From an uncultured Verrucomicrobiales bacterium (GTDB taxonomy: Bacteria > Verrucomicrobiota > Verrucomicrobiia > Verrucomicrobiales > Akkermansiaceae): a stretch of DNA of 35,477 bases. Positions 24,329-32,385 of the stretch are shown here, in pieces. A program made the translations under genes and the position numbers. The notes under the pieces were generated by a model. It was not told the origin of the DNA, searched no databases, and worked only from the letters and a program-made list of their open reading frames with translations. The DNA is taken from positions 1 to 35,477 of the forward strand of contig CALFSW010000200.1 in the NCBI GenBank assembly GCA_937916505.1, given 5' to 3'. The number at the start of each line of letters is the position of its first letter. The stretch's first letter is position 1.

Positions 24329-26665
24329 ATGAAAATTTCACCCGTTATCCTGTTTACCACATTAATCACCTTTGCTGCGCAGGCCGAACTACAGGTTCAT
24401 CCGCAATCCAGCGATGAGATTCGCTCGCCGAAGGGGTTTGTCGTTGAGAAAGTGGTTGATGTTACGTCGGCAGACGCAGGATCATGGGTCGCCATCACCT
24501 TTGACAATAAGGGACGCCTGATTGGGTCTGATCAATATGGGGCGCTATACCGCACCGATATCCTTGCGGGGGGAAAGCCGGAGAAACTGAAACTTCCGGT
24601 CGAGCTTATTGGTGCTCAAGGTCTGCTCTATGCCTTCGACTCGCTGTATGTCATGCGCAATGAGGATATGCAGCTGGCAAAGGCAAACGGAATTTATCGA
24701 CTCCAGGATACAACAGGCGATGACAGTTTTGATAAGGTCGACTATATTTTACCCCTCAAAGGCAATGGCGAACACGGCGTTCATGGGCTCACTCTGTCAC
24801 CTGATGGCAGGTCCATTACCTTTGTCGGTGGAAACAGTTCCCCATTGCCAGAAAAGATAGCAAAATCATACCCTAGCAGCAACTGGGAGGAAGACTACCT
24901 GCTGCCCCCACTGCAATACACTGCTCACTGGGCAACACTGAAAGCACCCGGGGGCTGGATCGCGAAAGTATCTCCTGATGGCAAGGACTTCACCTTGCTG
25001 GTCATGGGTCTACGCAACCCCTACGACATGGCGTACAATGCCCATGGTGAGCTCTTCACCTTTGATTCCGATATGGAACGCGATGCGGCAACCTCGTGGT
25101 ATCGCCCTACTCGTATCAATCACCTTACTCCTGGTGGCGATTCGGGTTGGCGCACAGGCTCCAACAAATGGCCACCCTTTTATGCCGACAGTTTACCGGC
25201 CACAGTCGACATTGGGTTGGGCTCACCAACCGGTGTTATCTTTGGGCATCACTGCAAGTACCCTCTGGTTCAGCAACAAGCTCTTTTTGCGCTCGACTGG
25301 CGACACGGACGAATCCTACAAGTCAATCTCAAGCCATACGGTGGCACTTATACGGCCAGTTTCGAAACCTTTGTAGAAGGGGAGCCCTTGCCTGTTACAG
25401 ACATCGCCAAAGGACCCGACGACTGCTTGTATTTTGCTGTCGGCGGTCGCAAAACACAGTCCTCCGTCTACCGCATACGCTACACGGGTTCCACACCTGA
25501 GTTTTCCTACATTCCCGAAGGAAAGTATTTTGCGAAGCGACGACAACTCGAAAACTTACTGGGCAAACCCTCCAACGGAGCCGTTGAACGAGCATGGCCC
25601 GATCTCAAGCATCCCGACCGCTTCGTTCGCGATGCCGCCCGCCGCGTGTTGGAACATCAACCGATTGAAAATTGGGCGCCAAAAGCGATCAGCGAGAGCG
25701 ATCCCACACAGCAGATTTTTGCCCTCATGGCCCTGGCCCGATCCAAGGCTGGGCACTTCAATGTGCAGGCGCTGGAAGAACTGGCAGCGATCAACTGCAG
25801 TGAACTGTCAATTGATGATCAACTCGCGCTGCTGCGCACTTACCAGTTGTGGTTGGCACGCCACGGAAAACCTTCACCAACGACACAGGGCACGATTTTG
25901 AAGCAACTCAATCTCTTGTATCCCGCACCTACCTTCCCCGCCAATCACCTGCTCAGCGACCTGTTGGTCTACCTCGAAGCCGATGGTGTTGCCGAACGCA
26001 CCCTCGAGCTACTGGAGAATGCACCGACACAAGAGGAGGCCATTCATTATTCCAAAGCACTTCGACTATTAGACACAAAGTGGACCGTCGATTCCCGCAA
26101 GCGCTATTTCGCCTGGTTGAGCGGTACGCGAATGGAAGGCAATCGTGCTGTAAAAGAAAAAACCGATAGAGTATTAAGGGCATTCTCCGGCTTCATGACC
26201 GATCTGAAAGCAGATGCCCTGAGCCGTGTGCCGGATAACGAAAGAGCAGCGATTGACGCACTACTGGCTGCCGGAGAAAATAGCAGCGAGCCAGTGGCCT
26301 ACACCAATCCCCGTGGCCCGGCCACGATCTGGACTCTCGGCGCCGCCAAACGGGTCATGGCCGAAACGGCTGGCCGGAAAGCAGATCTAAAACACGGGAA
26401 AGAGATGTTTCGCGCTACCGGTTGCGCCGGATGCCATATCTCAGGAGATATAGGAGTCAGGGGTGCCCCCGATCTCAGCGAGGTGGCCAACCGTTTTTCC
26501 GTAGATGAATTGCTGGAGAGCATTATCCACCCTAATGCCATTGTCTCCGACCAATTCGGCCTCGGACCGGATCGCACGATCTCGCCCATGCCTCCCGGAC
26601 TGATCAATGTTCTGGGCCCGGATGATTTGCGTGATTTAGTTGCTTACATTCAGAGCAAGAAATGA
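24329..26665 (+). CDS. Exported sorbosone-dehydrogenase-like beta-propeller with C-terminal cytochrome c
   Basis: The 778-residue product has a signal peptide (MKISPVILFTTLITFAAQA). Residues about 25-400 form a glucose/sorbosone-dehydrogenase-type propeller (SPKGFVVEKVVDV, GEHGVHGLTLSPDG, LRNPYDMAYNAHGELFTFDSDMERD, PDDCLYFAVGGR). Residues about 420-660 are helical, HEAT-like. The last 100 residues are a cytochrome c domain with CAGCH at about residues 700-704 and SPMPPGL as the probable Met ligand segment. This architecture is common in Planctomycetes and Verrucomicrobiota as membrane-associated dehydrogenases of unknown substrate. Between HPNAIVSDQFG and SPMPPGL the beta-rich insertion usual in the family is missing. 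It could oxidise a sugar in the periplasm to a lactone, which would feed the exported lactonase; that link is inference. Confidence 0.85.
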   Translation: MKISPVILFTTLITFAAQAELQVHPQSSDEIRSPKGFVVEKVVDVTSADAGSWVAITFDNKGRLIGSDQYGALYRTDILAGGKPEKLKLPVELIGAQGLLYAFDSLYVMRNEDMQLAKANGIYRLQDTTGDDSFDKVDYILPLKGNGEHGVHGLTLSPDGRSITFVGGNSSPLPEKIAKSYPSSNWEEDYLLPPLQYTAHWATLKAPGGWIAKVSPDGKDFTLLVMGLRNPYDMAYNAHGELFTFDSDMERDAATSWYRPTRINHLTPGGDSGWRTGSNKWPPFYADSLPATVDIGLGSPTGVIFGHHCKYPLVQQQALFALDWRHGRILQVNLKPYGGTYTASFETFVEGEPLPVTDIAKGPDDCLYFAVGGRKTQSSVYRIRYTGSTPEFSYIPEGKYFAKRRQLENLLGKPSNGAVERAWPDLKHPDRFVRDAARRVLEHQPIENWAPKAISESDPTQQIFALMALARSKAGHFNVQALEELAAINCSELSIDDQLALLRTYQLWLARHGKPSPTTQGTILKQLNLLYPAPTFPANHLLSDLLVYLEADGVAERTLELLENAPTQEEAIHYSKALRLLDTKWTVDSRKRYFAWLSGTRMEGNRAVKEKTDRVLRAFSGFMTDLKADALSRVPDNERAAIDALLAAGENSSEPVAYTNPRGPATIWTLGAAKRVMAETAGRKADLKHGKEMFRATGCAGCHISGDIGVRGAPDLSEVANRFSVDELLESIIHPNAIVSDQFGLGPDRTISPMPPGLINVLGPDDLRDLVAYIQSKK

Positions 26666-26677
26666 GGTAGTTAGTTA

Positions 26678-28567
26678 ATGATTAGAAAAAGGATTAAAAA
26701 TATGTATAAAATTGTACTACTTAGGTCAGTTTTAGTATTGGTAATGGTTTTGATTTCGGGTTCGGCTGTGTTAGCGCAGGTTGCACTTACGGACCTTGAA
26801 TCGAAAATCAAACTGGATAACGACATTGTCTCAGCGACATTTGAAAAGTCGTCCGCGAGGATGATTTCGCTAAATCATAACGGTGATGAACTTTTGGGCA
26901 ACGGTGGCTGTGGCTATTTGCAAATTGTTGTTGATGGCAAACTTACGGCCCCTTCAAATGCGGTATACAGTGTCACCGCTAATGACTCCGTCATGGCAGA
27001 CATTTCCCATAAGTGGAGCGTTGGGGCGCTAAACTTCGATTATCATTATGTCCTGCGAAGCGGCGACAGCGGGATCTATTCGTATATGACCATTGAGTAT
27101 GACCCCTCGCGGGCTGCGGCTGCCGAGATCGAGCAGATCACCTATGTGTTGCGAACCGATAAGGAAATTTTTAATCGGATGTATATAGAGGATGATCGGA
27201 TTTTCGATATGCCAACGCCGGAGGAAATTAAAGCCGGCAAGACCCTTAGTCCCCCCGAAGCTACGCTGCTAAAAAACGGCAAGGTCGATCATAAGTACGA
27301 CTTTTCGAATTTCATGAAAGATACCGATGTTCACGGCTGGACTGGTAGGGGCAAAGGGCATTGGATGATATTTCCAAGCAATGAATATGTAAATGGTGGA
27401 CCCACCCACCAGGAACTTACCGCTCATCAGACTACGAAAACACCAGCAACCCTTAGGCAATATCATGCTGCGCATTATGGTGCCGGCAAGACCAATCTTG
27501 ACTCAAGCGATGGAGCGTGGAAAAAGTTTTATGGGCCCTGGATGATCTACTTAAATGAGGGTGACGGCGATGACATGTGGACCGATGCTAAGAAAAAAGT
27601 GTCGCAGGAAAAGAGAGCCTGGCCATATAGCTGGGTAAAGAATTCACTTTATCCGCTTGCCGGGCAGCGTTCGAGAGTCACCGGTAAGTTGAATATTACT
27701 GACGGAAGCAGTGCTGCAGGTGCGATGATTATTCTTGCCCAGCCTACCGACGGGAGCGCAGAAACGAACTGGCAAAGACAGGGCAAGGATTATTACTTCT
27801 GGACAGAGGCGGCAGCGGACGGGTCCTTTACGATCGATAAGGTGCGGCCGGGTGAGTATACGCTCTATTCATTTGTTTCAGGCGTGTTTGGCGAGTATCA
27901 GCTTAACGGTGTAAAGGTAAAAGCAGGCAGTAAAAAAGAGCTTGGAGAATTGAGCTGGACGCCGAGAAAACACGGAGAGCAGATTTGGCAGATCGGTGTA
28001 CCTGACCGGACGGCGGCGGAATATCTGCATGGCGATGATTACCAGAAATGGGGTTTGGGACTTGAGTATCCAAAGGATTTTTCGAATGGCGTTAATTTTA
28101 CCATTGGAAAGAGCAAGGAAGCAACTGACTGGAACTTTAATCAGTGGTGCATTGAAAATGGCACTGATAAAAGGGGCCGCAAAAAATACCAGCCATCTCC
28201 GTGGACGATCAATTTCGATATGGATAAGATCGCAGGCGATCAAGGGGTTCTTACGATAGGGATCGCGTCTGCTCGTTATGGACGGTTAAAAGTTACGATC
28301 AATGGCACCGCGGTTTTTGAGGGTGAACTTGAAAATGGCGGTGCGGCACATCGAGGCGGCATACAGGGCTTTTACGAGGAAAAGATAATCAAATTCGACT
28401 CATCGATCCTGAAGGCTAATAGCGCTAACAAAATAGTTCTTGAGCAGTTAAGAGGCGGTCACTTTCAAAGCATTATGTATGACTGCATAAGACTCGAAAC
28501 CAGCTCAAAGAGATTGCACCCCCTCAATCCTGGCCGGACCGACGCCCCGATAAAAATCCTTGAATAA
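26678..28567 (+). CDS. Rhamnogalacturonan endolyase, polysaccharide lyase family 4
   Basis: The 629-residue product (a second ATG at 26702 behind AAAAGGA is an equally good start) has a signal peptide ending AVLAQ. It shows the three-domain layout of fungal and bacterial PL4: lyase beta-sandwich (about 35-330; HGWTGRGKGHWMIFPSNEY, GGPTHQELTAHQ with the likely catalytic His, and FYGPWMIYLNEGD), a fibronectin-III-like domain (about 330-430; VTGKLNITDG, FTIDKVRPGEYTLY), and a CBM-like domain (about 440-610; IWQIGVPDRTAAEYLHGDDYQKWG, NFDM, GGAAHRGGIQGFYEEK). The enzyme cuts the rhamnose-galacturonic acid backbone of pectin outside the cell. GC is markedly lower than in the operon genes (26 and 28 of 60 at 26821-26880 and 26881-26940, against 41 of 60 at 13321-13380), suggesting transfer from another lineage. 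Confidence 0.92.
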   Translation: MIRKRIKNMYKIVLLRSVLVLVMVLISGSAVLAQVALTDLESKIKLDNDIVSATFEKSSARMISLNHNGDELLGNGGCGYLQIVVDGKLTAPSNAVYSVTANDSVMADISHKWSVGALNFDYHYVLRSGDSGIYSYMTIEYDPSRAAAAEIEQITYVLRTDKEIFNRMYIEDDRIFDMPTPEEIKAGKTLSPPEATLLKNGKVDHKYDFSNFMKDTDVHGWTGRGKGHWMIFPSNEYVNGGPTHQELTAHQTTKTPATLRQYHAAHYGAGKTNLDSSDGAWKKFYGPWMIYLNEGDGDDMWTDAKKKVSQEKRAWPYSWVKNSLYPLAGQRSRVTGKLNITDGSSAAGAMIILAQPTDGSAETNWQRQGKDYYFWTEAAADGSFTIDKVRPGEYTLYSFVSGVFGEYQLNGVKVKAGSKKELGELSWTPRKHGEQIWQIGVPDRTAAEYLHGDDYQKWGLGLEYPKDFSNGVNFTIGKSKEATDWNFNQWCIENGTDKRGRKKYQPSPWTINFDMDKIAGDQGVLTIGIASARYGRLKVTINGTAVFEGELENGGAAHRGGIQGFYEEKIIKFDSSILKANSANKIVLEQLRGGHFQSIMYDCIRLETSSKRLHPLNPGRTDAPIKILE

Positions 28568-28595
28568 GCAATTTCCTTTCAGTCAGGCAAATAGA

Positions 28596-28611
28596 TCCCG
28601 CGAATGCGGGA
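28596..28611. terminator. Short GC hairpin after the lyase gene
   Basis: TCCCGC-GAAT-GCGGGA forms a 6-bp stem with a 4-base loop 29 bp after the PL4 stop. There is no T-run, so termination strength is doubtful. Confidence 0.35.
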
Positions 28612-28673
28612 CCAGCCGGGTGGATCGAACGCGACATCAAAAAGTAAATTCCTGCAGCTTCATCAAATAGGCC

Positions 28674-29819
28674 ATGAGCAATTACGACGACCCTTTTCAA
28701 GAAACTCGCGCAAAATGCCCGATTCATATCGGCACTTTCCAAGGGGAACGCGTCCCAATGATTCTCCGTCATCAGGATGTCCGCGATGCTGCAAAGGACA
28801 CCACCACTTTCAGTTCTGACGCCCCGCGGCGAATCCCAATCCCCTCAGAGGAAGCCGTTCGCACCGTTCGACAGTATCCTCTGGAAGTCGATCCTCCACT
28901 GCACGCCGCCTATCGCAAAGTCGCAGAACCCTTTTTCCTCCGCCCGAAGCAGCCCGAGGTGCTCGCGAAAATCAACACCTTGATCGATTCCCTCCTCTCG
29001 AAGGCTCTCGAAACGAACTCCATCGATGCCGTGAGAGATTTCGCCATTCCCTTACAATCCTATGCTCTCACCTACCTCCTCAACGTCCCGGAGAAGGAGG
29101 CCGAACTCTGGGTTAGCTGGGGACTTCACGTCTTCAAGGATGGCGACGGGAAATCCAAAGGCCCCTTCATGGAAGAATACAGCCAGCGTATGTTCGACGC
29201 GGCCGCTGAAAACCCCGGAGACGATTTCTTCTCTGCTCTCAATCAAGTGGAATTCGAAGGGCGTCTCCTCACCAAGGAAGAGAAACTCGGATTCGCAAAC
29301 ATCGCCTTCGCGGGAGGCCGGGATACCATCATTCACACGATTACCCGCATCATTGCCCACTTCGCCAAAGAACCCGATGACCTCAAATGGATCCTTGCAG
29401 ACCCGAAGCGGGTCAATCTTGCCTCGGAGGAATTTTTCCGCCTCTTCATTCCGCTCACACACATCGGACGCGTCTGCCCAATGAAAACAGATGTCCATGG
29501 ATTCGAAGTCCAGCCTGAAGGACGCGTCTCACTCTGCTGGTCGTCCGCCAACCGCGATCCTGAGGTCTTCGATGAACCAAACAAAACGAAACTCGATCGC
29601 AGACCGAATCCACACGTCGCTTTTGGATTCGGCGCGCATCTCTGCCTCGGAAACCATCACGCCCGCGCCATCATGCGAGGCTTGATCCGAGCTCTGGCCA
29701 AAAATATTTCCACCATCGAGATCATCCAAGCAGATGAACTCATCGAGCGGGAGACCGACTACACCCGCATGATCGGCTACGAATCACTGCGGGTAAGATT
29801 TACAAAAGCAAGCTCCTAG
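28674..29819 (+). CDS. Cytochrome P450, soluble bacterial type
   Basis: The 381-residue protein has no signal peptide or membrane anchor. The family motifs are intact: I-helix AGGRDT at 213-218 (one residue longer than the common AGxDT form), ExxR at Glu253-Arg256, and heme-binding FGFGAHLCLG at 317-326 with Cys324 as the thiolate ligand. It is a cytoplasmic monooxygenase that needs a ferredoxin and a reductase, and neither is encoded nearby. In marine polysaccharide-degrading bacteria a P450 removes the methyl group of 6-O-methyl-galactose, which makes a sugar-demethylating role thinkable here; methylated sugars also occur in pectin side chains. The sequence alone does not fix the substrate. 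It lies between two copies of the AAAAGCAA..CTAGCAA-like motif. Confidence 0.92.
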   Translation: MSNYDDPFQETRAKCPIHIGTFQGERVPMILRHQDVRDAAKDTTTFSSDAPRRIPIPSEEAVRTVRQYPLEVDPPLHAAYRKVAEPFFLRPKQPEVLAKINTLIDSLLSKALETNSIDAVRDFAIPLQSYALTYLLNVPEKEAELWVSWGLHVFKDGDGKSKGPFMEEYSQRMFDAAAENPGDDFFSALNQVEFEGRLLTKEEKLGFANIAFAGGRDTIIHTITRIIAHFAKEPDDLKWILADPKRVNLASEEFFRLFIPLTHIGRVCPMKTDVHGFEVQPEGRVSLCWSSANRDPEVFDEPNKTKLDRRPNPHVAFGFGAHLCLGNHHARAIMRGLIRALAKNISTIEIIQADELIERETDYTRMIGYESLRVRFTKASS

Positions 29820-29922
29820 CAATTTTATGGCAGACTGCGAAGATGCAGGTATTGTCTCCACCTCCGAGGAACGGCATTGCGTCGTGACTCACTAACCACA
29901 GAACCAATAATACTTCGAACAC

Positions 29923-32385
29923 ATGCACATGAATAACACAACACGATATCTTACCTTGATCGTCGTTCTCAACTTTTCCTGCATTGGGGGTGCCCTCTTT
30001 GCCCAGGAGGGTGGGGACGGGGTCACCGTTTATTCGCTGGCGGATGATTTTTCCTACACCGACAACGGCACCGCCAGCACCTGGTCTTACCGGCTCGATG
30101 GCACGGCCGATCCTTCTCCCAGCTTCCCATTGCTACCTCTGGCAAAACGCGATGCCAATGCGTTGTGGGACTCTGAATTCCCCAAGCCGCCCCTGATGTG
30201 GAGCGGGGACACCGGCTACTGGGGCATCGGGAAGAACCTCAGCGGGCGGAAGCAGTTGTCGCCAGTGAACGGCACCACTTGGGCACCCGGCGAAGTGCTC
30301 CTGCACCCCTCGCCCTCCGGGCTGGCGGTGGCCTGGACCGCCCCGGCCGACATGGTCATCGATGTCCGGTATGCCTTCGGCCTCGCCTCCCCGCAGAGCA
30401 GGGGGATCGGCTACCGCATCCTGAAGCGAAGCGGCGCAGTCGAGACCGAGATCGTCGCCCTCAGCAATATCGGCAGCAAGATCTCCAACGAACTTAGCGG
30501 GCTGGCGGTGGCCACGGGTGACCAGTTGTTTTTCCGGTTCGATACCGCCGGGGATCCGGGCGGCGATATCGTGCGGGCCGCCATCACCATCGAGGGCAGT
30601 CCGGGATCGCCACCGACGGCGCCGCAACCAGCGGGAGCCACGATCACAGCGAGCAGTGACTTCACCCTTACCGCGCCCGGTGACGGCGACGGACCTTTCC
30701 AATGGCTGAAGGATGGTCAGCCGATTGCCGGGGCCACTGCCGCCAGCCTGTTAATTCGTAATGTGAAAAAGGCCAATGCGGGCAGCTACGCCGTCCGGGT
30801 CGGATCGCGATCCAGCGGCAACGCCATTCTGAAGGTCACGCCCGGGAGTCCCCGGCCTGAACGATATGCGTCTCCAGTGCCGCGGGCGGTGTTCTCGGAG
30901 ACCCTCGCCGAACAGGAAAAAGAGCTCATGACGAACGAAATCATGGTTCGTTTCGCGAAATCTCGCAAACGGCTGGCGGCCGACCCGTTTCGCCCGGTCT
31001 ATCACTTCACCAGTCCGGAAAGCTGCATGAACGATCCCAATGGTCTCTGCTTCTGGCAAGGACGCTGGCATTTCTTCTACATTGCCATGCCGCCCGATGA
31101 GTTTCCCAATCCGGCGGACATCATCAAACGCTGGCACCGGACCAGCATCGGACACGCGGTCAGCGATGACCTGATCCACTGGCAGGACCTGCCCTACGCG
31201 ATCCATCCGGGGATCGAGAAGGCGTGCTATTCCGGAGGCTTTCTGGTTGAGAAGGATCGGGTGGTCTCGTTCTATCCCGGAATCGGTGCGGGCCAGATGG
31301 TGGCGATTGCCGACGATCCGTTATTGCTCAATTGGGACAAGATGGGGCCGGTGAACAGCGGCGTGGGTGATTCGTGCATCTGGAAGGAAGGTGACACCTA
31401 CTACGGTCTGGTTGGCAGATCCCTGTGGACCTCCAAGGATCTCGCGCACTGGCAGGGGCGGGGGGAGTTCCTGACTTCCCTGCCCTTCATCCGCCATGAC
31501 GACGAAGGGTCCTGCCCGGAGTTCAGGCGGATAGGCGACAAGTACATCCTGAGCTTCTTCAGTCATGCCAACGGCGGGCAGTATTACCTTGGCGACTACG
31601 AGAACCAGAAGTTCACACCCTACCATCACGCCCGCTTCAACCATGGCACCGTTGCGCCGGGAGGCGTGCACGCGCCGCGCATGGGGGAAGACGGCAAAGG
31701 CGGACTTTTCAATATTCTAAACTTCAACCATGGAAAACACAGTGACGATTGGGATCAGGTAATGTCGCTTCCGCAACGGCTGACCCTCGGCCCGGACAAG
31801 CTTCTCCGAATCGAGCCGATCGCCGCCGCGGCTTCCCTTCGCGGAAAACACCAGCACGTTGGAGAAACGGCGATGCCCGCCAACAAGGAGATTGTCCTGA
31901 AAGGAATTGAGGGCAATACTATGGAATTGGAGGTGGAGATCGATCCCAAGAACGCCCGTTGGGTGCAGCTCAACGTCCTGCGCTCGCCCGGCGCCGAAGA
32001 GCAGACCTCGATCACCTTCTACAACCATGACAAGAGACTGGCATTCTGGTACGACACGCCCGGGAAGGTCGTTCTGGACGGCTCCCGCTCGAGCACCCTG
32101 TCCGATGTCTGGCTGCGTCCGCCCGAGCAAGTCGTCATGCAGCGGGGCGATGAACCTTTGCGGCTGCGGGTGTTCATCGATCGCAGCGTGGTCGAAGTGT
32201 TTGTCAACGAGCGCCGGTATCTGGCCATGCGGGTCTATCCCGGCCGCGAGGATAGCCTGGGCGTTTCCCTCCGTGCCCAGGGGCAGGACGCCGTGCTGAA
32301 GAAACTCGACGCCTGGCAGATGCAGTCGATCTGGCCAAAGACACCTCTGGCTCCATCAGAACCGAACTACCTATTGAATGAATAG
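29923..32385 (+). CDS. Exported GH32-like enzyme with accessory beta and Ig domains
   Basis: The 820-residue product (a second ATG lies two codons later) has a signal peptide ending GALFAQ, a beta-sandwich domain (about 35-230), an Ig-like module (about 235-305; FQWLKDGQPIAGATA, ANAGSYAVRV), and a GH32 five-bladed propeller plus beta-sandwich (about 350-800). The nucleophile motif is kept: MNDPNG with Asp371. The usual RDP motif is GDSC here (Asp483), and the acid/base motif ECP is SCP (530-532), with Glu528 and Glu533 as the nearest acids. The end has VFIDRSVVEVFVNERRYLAMRVYP, typical of GH32 C-terminal sandwiches. Family members hydrolyse fructans or sucrose, but this one belongs to a divergent group and specificity is uncertain. 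Its stop overlaps the dehydrogenase start by 8 bp, so the two are translationally linked. Confidence 0.82.
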   Translation: MHMNNTTRYLTLIVVLNFSCIGGALFAQEGGDGVTVYSLADDFSYTDNGTASTWSYRLDGTADPSPSFPLLPLAKRDANALWDSEFPKPPLMWSGDTGYWGIGKNLSGRKQLSPVNGTTWAPGEVLLHPSPSGLAVAWTAPADMVIDVRYAFGLASPQSRGIGYRILKRSGAVETEIVALSNIGSKISNELSGLAVATGDQLFFRFDTAGDPGGDIVRAAITIEGSPGSPPTAPQPAGATITASSDFTLTAPGDGDGPFQWLKDGQPIAGATAASLLIRNVKKANAGSYAVRVGSRSSGNAILKVTPGSPRPERYASPVPRAVFSETLAEQEKELMTNEIMVRFAKSRKRLAADPFRPVYHFTSPESCMNDPNGLCFWQGRWHFFYIAMPPDEFPNPADIIKRWHRTSIGHAVSDDLIHWQDLPYAIHPGIEKACYSGGFLVEKDRVVSFYPGIGAGQMVAIADDPLLLNWDKMGPVNSGVGDSCIWKEGDTYYGLVGRSLWTSKDLAHWQGRGEFLTSLPFIRHDDEGSCPEFRRIGDKYILSFFSHANGGQYYLGDYENQKFTPYHHARFNHGTVAPGGVHAPRMGEDGKGGLFNILNFNHGKHSDDWDQVMSLPQRLTLGPDKLLRIEPIAAAASLRGKHQHVGETAMPANKEIVLKGIEGNTMELEVEIDPKNARWVQLNVLRSPGAEEQTSITFYNHDKRLAFWYDTPGKVVLDGSRSSTLSDVWLRPPEQVVMQRGDEPLRLRVFIDRSVVEVFVNERRYLAMRVYPGREDSLGVSLRAQGQDAVLKKLDAWQMQSIWPKTPLAPSEPNYLLNE

